Source: CBDULQ01 sp965368115
Lineage (GTDB): Bacteria; Pseudomonadota; Gammaproteobacteria; SZUA-229
DNA length: 23,735 nucleotides
Assembly: GCA_965368115.1 (NCBI GenBank)
Contig: CBDULQ010000023.1
Location: 1 to 23,735, forward strand
Direction: 5' to 3'
The notes below the pieces were generated by a model, which was given only the letters and a program-made list of their open reading frames with translations, had not been told where the DNA came from and searched no databases. Positions 14,999-22,204 of this stretch are shown piece by piece. Position numbers and translations under genes: made by a program. Positions within the stretch are counted from its first letter, which is position 1. Every line of letters starts with the position of its first letter.

Positions 14999-15139
14999 TT
15001 TCTTTTTGTCGCCCATTCTACAATCAAACTTTTTTCAATCTTTCAAACTGTTTCCACTGGTCTTTAGTTAATTCCGGAAAAAATCCCAAACCATTTAATA
15101 ATGTAAACATATGCCCATGTAGATTTCATCTGGCATTGC

Positions 15140-15167
15140 TTGTTATTGACGCGCTTTCCCTGATAAT
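15140..15167 (+). promoter_or_regulatory. Candidate sigma-70 promoter for the secreted beta-helix-like gene
   Basis: TTGTTA (15140-15145), a 16-base spacer and GATAAT (15162-15167) give 4/6 and 5/6 matches to consensus. It lies about 130 bases upstream of the ATG at 15295, leaving a long leader that contains the repeats at 15174-15257. This is the best promoter-like pair that I see in the non-coding stretch 14999-15294. Confidence 0.4.
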
Positions 15168-15173
15168 GACCGG

Positions 15174-15257
15174 CGAGGCGAGTTTCAGTTGGAGGATCTA
15201 CTGGTGTGAATTAAAGCTGGTATGAATTAAAGCTTGTTTTTCATACGGCTCGCCTCG
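15174..15257. repeat. Inverted repeat enclosing a 16-bp tandem repeat in the 5' leader
   Basis: CGAGGCGAG (15174-15182) and CTCGCCTCG (15249-15257) are perfect 9-bp inverted arms. Between them GGTGTGAATTAAAGCT (15203-15218) is followed directly by GGTATGAATTAAAGCT (15219-15234), a 16-bp tandem repeat with one mismatch. The arrangement suggests a regulated leader or a pair of adjacent binding sites. No riboswitch class is recognised. Confidence 0.6.
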
Positions 15258-15294
15258 TTTATAACAATTCAATACAACAAATGAGGATGTTTAA

Positions 15295-16395
15295 ATGAAA
15301 TATAAAAGTCTGTTTTTTTCATCGGGATTGATTTTATCAGCGTTGTTTGCAAGTGCCCCTGCCCAGGCGGTGGTGGACAATAACGCCGCACAGGTATTGT
15401 TGCGTAGCAGCTGTACCGAAAACGGTGCCACCATCGATAACTGTTTCGATGATCTGAATACCTTGAATACCTGGATCTGGAGCACCCGTTATCCTTCTCC
15501 GGTCGCGCCTCTGGATGTGCAGGTCGGGCCGGGTACATTTACCGGTCAGTTTTCCTGTACCGGTAGCGGCTTCGTCAGTATTCATGGTGCGGGCATGGGG
15601 AATACGATCATTCAGAACGGCTCGTCACCGATTTCCACAACGCAATGTGTGAATCTGGTATTCGCCGATATGACCTTGAAGAACACGGGCAATCTGTTCG
15701 GTGTGCGCAACGCAGGAGGTACCACGGTCTGGCATAACGTGGAAATCATCGGTCTGGGTTATGCCTGGTTTGATACGCCGGGTGGTTGCAGTGGCGCGCC
15801 GGGGACTCATTACTGGTTCGGTAGTCGCATCACAACCGAGACTACCGCGGCGAATTCGTCCACTGCGTACTTCAATGCCTGTGATCATACCTGGTTTTAC
15901 GGTTCCGAAATTACTGCCAAAGGCTCTGTCGGTTCCTCCACACCGCTGGTCGCCGTCGGCGGCGAAGTCCATGTGTACGGATCAAATATTCGTGCGCTAC
16001 CGGATAGTGGTGCAGTGATGAGCAAAGTCACCGCTGTGACCGCAACCAATACGGCGGAGATTCATATACATGGTACTGGTATCGATGTCATTAGCGACGC
16101 GGCTAACAACATCGTGGCACTGGAGGCGAGCAATGGCGGTACCATCCATGCCAATGAATCGTCGTATGTGATGAAGACCAGTGGTGGAACGAAGACGCGT
16201 GTGTTGAATAACGGTGGTAACATCATGGCACCGTATCAATGGCAGGTGGGTGCGACACCGCCGGCGATCAATTCCGTATCCGGTTACGATACGGTGATCT
16301 ATACCAGCACCGGTGACGGTCATCCCCATTTCGCGGTGTATGACTCGTCCTGTCCCGGCGACTGGTACGACATCAATACCAGTAGCTGTCTGTAA
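15295..16395 (+). CDS. Secreted hypothetical protein, right-handed beta-helix-like
   Basis: 366 aa. A clear Sec signal peptide (MKYKSLFFSSGLILSALFASA, cleavage after PAQA at residue 25) leads to a Gly/Thr/Asn-rich chain. Short strand repeats are characteristic of parallel beta-helix proteins of the pectate-lyase fold: VSIHGAGMGNTIIQNG, NTGNLFGVRNAGGTTVWHNVEIIGLG, TAEIHIHGTGIDVIS. Several spaced cysteines (at the start, middle and CPGDWYDINTSSCL end) may form disulfides in the periplasm or outside the cell. No polysaccharide-lyase catalytic residues are identified, so the function is open; adhesin or glycan-binding roles are possible. GAGGA at 15283-15287 lies 7 bases before the ATG. It is a single-gene unit with its own leader and a strong terminator. 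Confidence 0.8.
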   Translation: MKYKSLFFSSGLILSALFASAPAQAVVDNNAAQVLLRSSCTENGATIDNCFDDLNTLNTWIWSTRYPSPVAPLDVQVGPGTFTGQFSCTGSGFVSIHGAGMGNTIIQNGSSPISTTQCVNLVFADMTLKNTGNLFGVRNAGGTTVWHNVEIIGLGYAWFDTPGGCSGAPGTHYWFGSRITTETTAANSSTAYFNACDHTWFYGSEITAKGSVGSSTPLVAVGGEVHVYGSNIRALPDSGAVMSKVTAVTATNTAEIHIHGTGIDVISDAANNIVALEASNGGTIHANESSYVMKTSGGTKTRVLNNGGNIMAPYQWQVGATPPAINSVSGYDTVIYTSTGDGHPHFAVYDSSCPGDWYDINTSSCL

Positions 16396-16409
16396 GCGCC
16401 TGTGTGTTG

Positions 16410-16446
16410 GGGCCGGTGATGACTTCGTCGTCACCGGCCCTTTTTT
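16410..16446 (+). terminator. Rho-independent terminator of the beta-helix-like gene
   Basis: GGGCCGGTGA (16410-16419) pairs perfectly with TCACCGGCCC (16431-16440), and inner GAC/GTC pairing lengthens the stem. Six T residues follow at once (16441-16446). It starts 14 bases after the stop codon. Confidence 0.92.
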
Positions 16447-16575
16447 ATGGACGCAACCAGGTCATCGTACAACATGTGATAGACCTGGTGGTGCGGGATG
16501 CGAAGAGTCGGCGAATATCTGTGTATCCCGTATAATGTATCCATTGCCTGAATTTTCTCGGCCTGGATATCGAGC

Positions 16576-17286
16576 ATGAATGACCCCGTCAAACCTGATC
16601 CCGACCCGCATCATCAACTGGAACCTGTCGATTCCCGCCGTGAGTCGAATCCCTGGCGCACCTTCAGTATTCTACTGCTGGTGCTGATTCTGTTGACTGC
16701 TACCGGTTACTGGGTGTTTAGCCGTTACCTGTTCCCGGATGCGTTCACGCCGGTCGAACTGAATACCCGTGAACAACAGCAGCTGGATCGTAAACTGGAA
16801 CGCGTTGCCGGCAATGCGGCGCGGGTTTCTGCGGCCTCGGAAGCGGCGCCGTCCACGCCGCTGGAACCGGAACCCTACAGTGAAGAGGGTGCCAGCCGGG
16901 AGATTCATTTCAGCGAGAAAGAACTGAATGCGCTGCTGGCGAAAAATACTCATCTGGCCAGTAAACTGGCGATCGATCTCTCTGACAATCTGGCCAGTGC
17001 CAAAATGCTCATCGATCTTGATCCGGATATGCCCTTTGTCGGCGGCAATACCTTGAAAGTAACCGCCGGCATGGAACTCAAACTGCTCGATGGTCGACCT
17101 CAGGCGATTCTCAAAGGCGTCAGTCTCTGGGGCGTGCCCTTGCCCAATGCCTGGCTGGGCAATATGAAAAACCGTGACCTGATTGAAGAGTTCGGCGAGT
17201 CGGGTGGATTCTGGCAGGCCGTTGCCGCGGGCGTGGACAGCATCGAGGTCAGGCAGGGCGAGTTGCATATCCGACTCAGGGAATAG
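16576..17286 (+). CDS. Hypothetical single-pass membrane protein
   Basis: 236 aa, not recognised. A short Pro/Asp/His-rich cytoplasmic tail (1-27) precedes one transmembrane helix (FSILLLVLILLTATGYWVFS, 30-49). A linker predicted as coiled or disordered with Gln/Glu/Ala richness (60-105) leads to a C-terminal domain starting at EIHFSEKELNALLAKN. That domain has alternating strands (KMLIDLDPDMPFVGGNTLKV, GMELKLLDGRPQAIL) that recall periplasmic lipid- or ligand-binding sheets; this is a visual impression only. The orientation fits a short tail inside and a periplasmic domain. An inverted repeat (CGGCGC/GCGCCG, 17287-17306) follows the stop directly. Confidence 0.75.
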   Translation: MNDPVKPDPDPHHQLEPVDSRRESNPWRTFSILLLVLILLTATGYWVFSRYLFPDAFTPVELNTREQQQLDRKLERVAGNAARVSAASEAAPSTPLEPEPYSEEGASREIHFSEKELNALLAKNTHLASKLAIDLSDNLASAKMLIDLDPDMPFVGGNTLKVTAGMELKLLDGRPQAILKGVSLWGVPLPNAWLGNMKNRDLIEEFGESGGFWQAVAAGVDSIEVRQGELHIRLRE

Positions 17287-17306
17287 CGGCGCACATCATT
17301 GCGCCG
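17287..17306. terminator. Short hairpin after the single-pass membrane protein
   Basis: CGGCGC and GCGCCG form a 6-bp GC-only stem with an 8-base loop immediately behind the stop codon at 17286. There is no T run, so intrinsic termination is doubtful. The remaining non-coding bases up to 17545 show no other clear feature. Confidence 0.3.
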
Positions 17307-17545
17307 GCGACACTGTGACTGATGCTGTCCGGTCTCGGTATGATCGGCCTGCAACGCCGAGTACGCGACAAATGCTGAATTCACTGCTACACAATAGACA
17401 GGGATCGAAGCTCGGGTCTCGTTGCAGCCCGGGCCGTTTTATCGACCGGCTGATCAGGCGGTGTTTTCAGTGAACGGTCGCGTTGTGAAATTATTCAGGT
17501 TCGGTTCGGCGACAGGGTCGGACACTATTTAAAAAAAGAATGACT

Positions 17546-17779
17546 ATGAGTAAATTGCTTAGCCAGTGGATGCCATCCGAGGCGGCCATCAACCTGGTTA
17601 AACTGAATGGCATTACCGACGCTCAGATCGAGCAGACCGTCGCCTATCTTAAAAATCGTACCGAGCTGGAAGACATCGATGATGTCGACGGTTACGACAA
17701 CTGGAACGCCTTCTTCATCATGTTCTGCATCAAGGCCAACAAGACGCCCGGCGAAGAGCCGGGCCCCCGGTCACACTAG
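17546..17779 (+). CDS. Small protein resembling the DnaT-like DNA-binding domain
   Basis: 77 aa if started at ATG 17546; an in-frame ATG at 17540 would add two residues. The pattern WMPSEAAINLVKLNGITDAQI, then QTVAYLKNR, then YDNWNAFFIMFCIKANK resembles the C-terminal DnaT domain, which typically reads W-x-P-S ... L-x-G-(I/L) ... F-x-x-YW ... W-x-x-x-F. That domain binds single-stranded DNA in primosome assembly. Here it would be a free-standing domain, without the rest of DnaT and with a Tyr-Leu in place of the usual YW. The assignment is from motif memory and needs profile search. It converges with the Old Yellow Enzyme gene, with 4 bases between the stops. Confidence 0.6.
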   Translation: MSKLLSQWMPSEAAINLVKLNGITDAQIEQTVAYLKNRTELEDIDDVDGYDNWNAFFIMFCIKANKTPGEEPGPRSH

Positions 17780-17783
17780 GTCT

Positions 17784-18854
17784 TCAATCGGCATAAGGAT
17801 AATCGGTGTAGCCTTCGGCGCCGCCGCCGTAAAAGGTATCCTGATTGGCCGGGTTGAGCGGGACGTCCTGCTGCAGTCGATGCACCAGGTCCGGATTGGC
17901 GAGAAACGGTACGCCGAAGGCGACCAGGTCGCAGTCCCCCTGTGCCAGGGCAGTGATCGCACGCTGTTTGTCATAGCCGTTGTTGGCGATGTAGGTGCCG
18001 CCGAAGGTATCGCGCAAGGCACGATAATTCACGGTCGGCGCCTTGCCGGTCATGTCGCCTTCCAGGATATGCAGGTAGGCGAGTCCGCGCGATTTGAGTT
18101 CGCTGACAAAATATTCGAAATGGCTTTGTGGATCTGAATCACTCATATCATTGAAACTGTTTTCCGGTGTCAGGCGTAGCCCGACACGGTTGGCAGGCCA
18201 TTCTTTGCACACCGCATCCAGGATTTCATTGAGAAAACGCAGCCGGTTTTCCAGGCTACCACCGTATGCATCGTCACGGCGGTTGCTGCCGTCGCGCAGG
18301 AACTGATCGATCAGGTAACCGTTGGCACCATGGACTTCGACACCGTCGAATCCGGCGGCACGCGCATTGGCTGCGGCCTGTTGAAACTGTTGTACCACTC
18401 GTTTGATGTCGTCCACACTGAGTGCTTGCGGTTCGACAAAGTCCTGCAGCCCCGTGTAGGTGAATGCCTGACCTTCGGGCCTGATGGCCGATGGCGCCAC
18501 CGGCAGGGCATTGTCCGGCAACAGGCTGGGATGGGAAATACGTCCGCAATGCCAGAGCTGAATGAAAATGCGTCCGCCTTCGGCATGTACGGCATCGGTG
18601 ACCGCTTTCCAGCCGGCGATCTGTTTGTCGCTATAGATGCCCGGCGTCGCCGGATAACCCACTGCATCGCGGGCGATCGGTGAGCCTTCGGTGATGATCA
18701 GTCCGGCACTGGCGCGCTGTGTGTAGTAGGTGACGGTGAGTTCGTGTGGTGCGTCGTCCTGGTCGGCACGGTTACGGGTCATGGGTGCCATCACCAGGCG
18801 ATTGGGCAGTTGCAGATCGCCGAGCGAATAGGGGGAAAACAGATCGTTGCTCAT
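17784..18854 (-). CDS. nemA: Old Yellow Enzyme family alkene reductase (NemA-like)
   Basis: 356 aa, the normal OYE length. FMN-binding TIM barrel: MAPMTRNRA (Thr26 is the classical-OYE position), QLWHCGRISHPS, and the substrate-binding pair His175/Asn178 in VEVHGANGYLIDQF, followed by DDAYGGSLENRLRF. The C-terminal VAFGVPFLANPDLVHRL closes the FMN phosphate site. The enzyme reduces activated C=C bonds, and relatives reduce N-ethylmaleimide and nitro compounds, using NAD(P)H. The start at ATG 18854 is supported by AGGAG about 8 bases upstream; a longer frame to 18881 is not. It is transcribed alone, convergent with the DnaT-like gene. In E. coli nemA is controlled by NemR, and no such regulator is present next to it here. 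Confidence 0.92.
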   Translation of the reverse strand: MSNDLFSPYSLGDLQLPNRLVMAPMTRNRADQDDAPHELTVTYYTQRASAGLIITEGSPIARDAVGYPATPGIYSDKQIAGWKAVTDAVHAEGGRIFIQLWHCGRISHPSLLPDNALPVAPSAIRPEGQAFTYTGLQDFVEPQALSVDDIKRVVQQFQQAAANARAAGFDGVEVHGANGYLIDQFLRDGSNRRDDAYGGSLENRLRFLNEILDAVCKEWPANRVGLRLTPENSFNDMSDSDPQSHFEYFVSELKSRGLAYLHILEGDMTGKAPTVNYRALRDTFGGTYIANNGYDKQRAITALAQGDCDLVAFGVPFLANPDLVHRLQQDVPLNPANQDTFYGGGAEGYTDYPYAD

Positions 18855-19057
18855 GAAACAGGCTCCTGTGGTCGACTTCAATCGATATCAGTGTAGTGTG
18901 ACTGGCATTAACGCAATTGGTTTTATCGGATTCTAACCGTGCTGGTTGAGTATCGCATGCTGAATCGCGCGTTGATTGCCACATCGATACATGTCATGAA
19001 ATGTTAATCTTCGAGTCGATAATATGAATCCGAGTGTCGGAGGCGGCCATTTTTCTT

Positions 19058-19063
19058 TATAAT
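19058..19063 (+). promoter_or_regulatory. Candidate -10 box upstream of the ABC exporter
   Basis: A perfect TATAAT 26 bases before the yadG-like ATG. At the expected -35 distance only TGTCGG is found, a poor match, so an activator may assist or the promoter may be weak. Confidence 0.35.
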
Positions 19064-19089
19064 TCGACCATCTTCGCACAAGGTCTGTT

Positions 19090-20016
19090 ATGACACCCAT
19101 TGTCTCAATCAAAAACCTCAGCAAGACTTACGCCGGTGGCTTCAACGCACTGAACAACATTACCCTGGACATTCAGCCCGGCGAAATCCTTGCACTGCTC
19201 GGCCCCAACGGCGCCGGTAAGACCACCCTGATATCCACTATCTGCGGGATCGTTAACGCCAGTTCCGGTACGGTGACCGTGGATGGTTACGACAATGTTG
19301 CAGAATACCGCGAAACACGTCGGCGAATTGGTCTGGTGCCACAGGAACTGACCGTAGGCGCGTTCGAAAAGGTGTGGAATACCCTGTGTTTCAGCCGCGG
19401 TCTGTTCGGCAAGAAACCGGATGCCGCCTATCTGGAACAGTTGCTCCGGGACCTGTCCCTGTGGGACAAGCGTCGCAATATGTTGATGACCTTGTCCGGC
19501 GGCATGAAGCGTCGGGTGCTGATCGCCAAGGCGCTGGCCCACGAGCCGAAGGTGCTGTTCCTGGATGAGCCCACCGCCGGTGTGGATGTCGAACTGCGTA
19601 AGGACATGTGGGCATTGGTCGAACGTCTGCGCCAGTCCGGCGTCACCATCATTCTCACCACCCATTACATCGAAGAAGCGGAAGCCATTGCCGATCGGGT
19701 CGGTGTCATCAACCAGGGTGAGTTGTTGCTGGTCGACGACAAACATGCATTGATGCACAAGCTGGGCAAGCGCCAGCTGGTCATCGAACTGGAAGCAGTG
19801 CTGCAGCAGTTGCCCGAATCGCTGGCCGACTGGCCGCTTGAGCTGTCCGATGAGGGCGTGCACCTGACCTACACCTATGATCCGCATAAACAGCATACCG
19901 GTATCCATCCGTTGTTGCAGGCGGTGCAGGCGAGTGGACTGGTCATCAAGGATGTGCAGACGTTGCAAACCAGTCTGGAAGAAATTTTTGTCAACCTGGT
20001 AAAGAAAACCGCATGA
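19090..20016 (+). CDS. yadG: ABC-2 type exporter ATP-binding protein (YadG-like)
   Basis: 308 aa. All nucleotide-binding motifs are intact: Walker A GPNGAGKT (38-45), Q-loop Gln85 (LVPQEL), signature LSGGMK (135-140), Walker B VLFLDE (155-160) with D-loop AGVD, and switch His192 (TTHYIEE). The C-terminal extension of about 80 residues (QLVIELEAVLQQLP...TSLEEIFVNLVKK) is that of ABC-2 export ATPases. It overlaps the permease gene by 4 bases, so subunits are made at matched rates. YadGH-type pairs are widespread in proteobacteria with undefined substrate. Confidence 0.94.
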   Translation: MTPIVSIKNLSKTYAGGFNALNNITLDIQPGEILALLGPNGAGKTTLISTICGIVNASSGTVTVDGYDNVAEYRETRRRIGLVPQELTVGAFEKVWNTLCFSRGLFGKKPDAAYLEQLLRDLSLWDKRRNMLMTLSGGMKRRVLIAKALAHEPKVLFLDEPTAGVDVELRKDMWALVERLRQSGVTIILTTHYIEEAEAIADRVGVINQGELLLVDDKHALMHKLGKRQLVIELEAVLQQLPESLADWPLELSDEGVHLTYTYDPHKQHTGIHPLLQAVQASGLVIKDVQTLQTSLEEIFVNLVKKTA

Positions 20017-20774
20017 ATTATTACGCCATCCGCGTCATCTACAAGTACGAAATGAAACGCGCTTTTGAAACCATGGCGCAAAGTTTTGCCTCGCCGGTAC
20101 TGACCACGGTACTGTATTTCGTGGTGTTCGGTTCGGCGATCGGTACTCGCATCGATTCGGTGGAAGGCGTGACCTACGGTTCCTTCATCGTACCGGGTCT
20201 GGTGATGCTGGCCATTCTGACACAGAGCATTGCCAATGCCTCATTCGGCATTTACCTGCCCAAGTTTACCGGGACCATCTATGAATTATTGTCAGCACCG
20301 GTATCGTTCGTGGAAATTCTGATCGGTTATGTGGGTGCCGCGGCGACAAAATCGCTGATCATCGGTCTGGTTATTCTGGCGACGGCAGGCTTTTTCGTGC
20401 CGCTGCACATCGAACATCCCTGGATGATGCTGGGCTTTTTATTGCTGACCTGTATTTCGTTCAGTTTGTTCGGGTTTATTATCGGACTCTGGGCAACCAG
20501 CTTCGAGAAACTGCAACTGGTGCCCTTGCTGATCGTGACGCCCCTGGTATTCCTCGGTGGTACCTTTTATTCGATCAATATGCTGCCACCGGTGTGGCAG
20601 ACCGTGAGTCTGTTCAACCCGGTGGTGTATCTGGTTAGCGGATTTCGCTGGAGTTTCTTCGAAGTGGCGGATGTCAGTGTGATGCTCAGCCTGGTGATGG
20701 TGTTGCTGTTCCTGTCCGCCTGCCTGGTCATGGTGTGGTGGATGTTCCGCACCGGCTACCGGATCAAGCAATAA
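20013..20774 (+). CDS. yadH: ABC-2 type exporter permease (YadH-like)
   Basis: 253 aa with six predicted transmembrane segments. The start MNYYAIRVIYKYEMKRAFETMAQSF, the first helix region LTTVLYFVVFGSAIG, and the conserved ABC-2 motif LVFLGGTFYSINMLPPVWQTVSLFNPVVYLVSGFR (about residues 181-215) are all typical. The last helix ends in a short basic tail (FRTGYRIKQ). It would form a dimer with two copies of the preceding ATPase in the inner membrane. It converges with the YebC-family gene, with 8 bases between stops and no room for a normal terminator. Confidence 0.94.
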   Translation: MNYYAIRVIYKYEMKRAFETMAQSFASPVLTTVLYFVVFGSAIGTRIDSVEGVTYGSFIVPGLVMLAILTQSIANASFGIYLPKFTGTIYELLSAPVSFVEILIGYVGAAATKSLIIGLVILATAGFFVPLHIEHPWMMLGFLLLTCISFSLFGFIIGLWATSFEKLQLVPLLIVTPLVFLGGTFYSINMLPPVWQTVSLFNPVVYLVSGFRWSFFEVADVSVMLSLVMVLLFLSACLVMVWWMFRTGYRIKQ

Positions 20775-20782
20775 GGTAATAC

Positions 20783-21499
20783 CTATACTTCGGCGTTGTG
20801 ATACACGTTCTGCACGTCGTCCAGATCGTTCAGCATATCCAGAAACTTTTCAAACTGTTCCAGGTCTTCGCCGCTGACGGGTGTAGTGGTCTGCGGCAGA
20901 AACTGAATCTCATCCACATCGAAATCGATCTCGCCGAAAGCGTCGCTGAGTGCGGTCTTGGCCTTGAAGAACTCAGTATGCGGGGCGAATACGGTGATCT
21001 TGCCGTTTTCGTTTTCGATGTCGGTAACGTCCACGTCAGCTTCCATCAGCGCTTCCAGTACCGCCTCTTCATCATCATGTGAGAAAACCAGAATTGCGCA
21101 ATGATCGAACATGTGGCTGACACTGCCTTCGGTGCCGATCTTGCTTTTGGTCTTGGTGAAACACTGACGCACGTCGCCGAAGGTGCGATTGGGGTTGTCG
21201 GTCAGGCAGTCGACGATCACCATGCAGTTGCCGGGGCCGAAGCCTTCGTAACGGGCGACCGCAAAATCTTCGCCATCGCCGCCTGTTGCTTTGTCCAGGG
21301 CTTTTTCGATGACATGGCTGGGTACCTGGTTCTTCTTGGCTCGGTCGAGCAGGCTGCGCAGGACCAGGTTGCCGTCCGGATCAGTGCCTCCGGATTTGGC
21401 GCAGACATAGATTTCGCGGCTGAGTTTGCTGTAAATCTTCGCCTTGGCATCGGAGGTTTTGGCGATGGATTCTTTTCGATTCTGATAAGCGCGACCCAT
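20783..21499 (-). CDS. YebC/PmpR-family DNA-binding or translation-assisting protein (MGRAYQNRKES type)
   Basis: 238 aa, the usual YebC length. The N-terminal basic domain MGRAYQNRKESIAKTSDAK is that of the second gammaproteobacterial YebC subgroup, rather than the MAGHSKWANIKHRK type. Further hallmarks are YVCAKSGGTDPDGNLVLR, ARYEGFGPGNCMVIVDCLTDNPNRT, and the acidic C-terminal region with DVDVTDIENENGKITV and LNDLDDVQNVYHN. Family members have been described as transcriptional regulators and, more recently, as ribosome-associated factors that relieve stalling at proline runs. The start at 21499 is set by the hallmark N-terminus and AGGA upstream; the frame continues to 21604 but without family resemblance. 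Confidence 0.92.
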   Translation of the reverse strand: MGRAYQNRKESIAKTSDAKAKIYSKLSREIYVCAKSGGTDPDGNLVLRSLLDRAKKNQVPSHVIEKALDKATGGDGEDFAVARYEGFGPGNCMVIVDCLTDNPNRTFGDVRQCFTKTKSKIGTEGSVSHMFDHCAILVFSHDDEEAVLEALMEADVDVTDIENENGKITVFAPHTEFFKAKTALSDAFGEIDFDVDEIQFLPQTTTPVSGEDLEQFEKFLDMLNDLDDVQNVYHNAEV

Positions 21500-21635
21500 A
21501 ACTTCGGTTCCTGAACATAACGAGGGTCGGCATTTTACTAAATAATGCGGGGTGGGGGCTAGAGTTTTGCAATACCGGCCGGGACGACAGGCGTGGGGAC
21601 GCAATGCTGCGGTCAGCCGTCCCGACCGGATTCAG

Positions 21636-21664
21636 CGGATACACGGCATCAGGCGATGTATCCG
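21636..21664. repeat. 8-bp inverted repeat between the YebC-family and small exported protein genes
   Basis: CGGATACA (21636-21643) and TGTATCCG (21657-21664) form a perfect 8-bp stem with a 13-base loop. It lies 11 bases beyond the stop of the 83-aa gene on the minus strand, the place of a terminator, but no T run follows. It may end or protect that transcript. Confidence 0.4.
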
Positions 21665-21675
21665 AAGCCGGGTCC

Positions 21676-21927
21676 TTACTTGGATTTGGCTTTTTCCTGA
21701 CCGGCAGCGGGAGCCATTTTGGTCACGTCTTCACCGGTGATCGGGCTCTTTGTGGAGTCGCCGGTCATCTGGTCCTGCTTCTTCTTCCATTCCTGGTAAT
21801 TCATGCCGGATTTTTCAACATCCTGGCAAGTCGCCATTTCCTGCTTGCTCAAGCTGGAAGGGCAGTCGGCATAAGCCATGCCGGTTACAAACAAACCACA
21901 CACGATAGCGATGATGTTTGATTTCAT
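21676..21927 (-). CDS. Small exported two-cysteine protein
   Basis: 83 aa, not recognised. A signal peptide (MKSNIIAIVCGLFVTGMAYA, cleavage near residue 20) leaves a mature protein of about 63 residues. It has two cysteines (DCPSSLSKQEMATCQDV) that could form one disulfide, then a charged, Lys/Gln-rich tail with MNYQEWKKKQDQM. It is probably periplasmic. GAGGAAA lies about 5 bases upstream of the ATG, so the start is firm. The 5' region contains a 14-bp palindrome inside a wider inverted repeat, which suggests regulated expression. Confidence 0.75.
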   Translation of the reverse strand: MKSNIIAIVCGLFVTGMAYADCPSSLSKQEMATCQDVEKSGMNYQEWKKKQDQMTGDSTKSPITGEDVTKMAPAAGQEKAKSK

Positions 21928-21944
21928 TTTGTTTCCTCATTTTT

Positions 21945-22014
21945 CAAGTTAGGTGTTTTAAAACACGGTGCACATGGTATGACCAATTATTTTTCGAGTG
22001 TTAGTTCTAACTTG
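21945..22014. promoter_or_regulatory. Nested inverted repeats upstream of the small exported protein, candidate operator
   Basis: GTGTTTTAAAACAC (21953-21966) is a perfect 14-bp palindrome. It is bounded by CAAGTTAG (21945-21952), whose complement CTAACTTG lies at 22007-22014. A third small dyad, GTTAG-TT-CTAAC, sits at 22000-22011. On the minus strand TATACA (22013-22018) could be a -10. The whole block lies 18-87 bases upstream of the ATG at 21927. Confidence 0.45.
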
Positions 22015-22115
22015 TATAAATGGGAGGCCATTCACAATTAGTTCATAGTGGGAATCAGGGTTTGAATTTTGTGAGCGAATTAATTTTTCGTTAACGGTGA
22101 GAGGATTATAAATGC

Positions 22116-22137
22116 GCAAGCGCAAAGCTGCGTTTGC
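22116..22137. repeat. Stem-loop in the non-coding stretch
   Basis: GCAAGCGCA and TGCGTTTGC pair over 9 positions, with one G-T wobble and a 4-base loop. It lies between the minus-strand small exported gene and the VPLPA-CTERM gene; its role is unclear. Confidence 0.35.
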
Positions 22138-22164
22138 CTTATATATGCTTTAAATGATAAAGCG

Positions 22165-22196
22165 CACGGGTGAATGAATATGTTCATTCACCCGTG
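22165..22196 (-). terminator. Perfect 14-bp hairpin after the VPLPA-CTERM gene
   Basis: CACGGGTGAATGAA (22165-22178) and TTCATTCACCCGTG (22183-22196) are exact complements with a 4-base loop. The hairpin begins 8 bases after the minus-strand stop. The bases beyond it (GCGCTTTATCATTT on the minus strand) are only moderately T-rich, and a further small dyad (GCTTTA/TAAAGC, 22147-22163) follows. Confidence 0.7.
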
Positions 22197-22204
22197 TCGT
22201 GTTA

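Noticed and set aside
17746..17764. GCCCGGC/GCCGGGC hairpin as a terminator
   Set aside because: It lies inside the coding end of the DnaT-like gene and no T run follows; it may be a chance feature of GC-rich coding sequence.
19105..19968. 287-codon minus-strand frame opposite the ABC ATPase gene
   Set aside because: It is antisense to a gene with every ABC ATPase motif intact.
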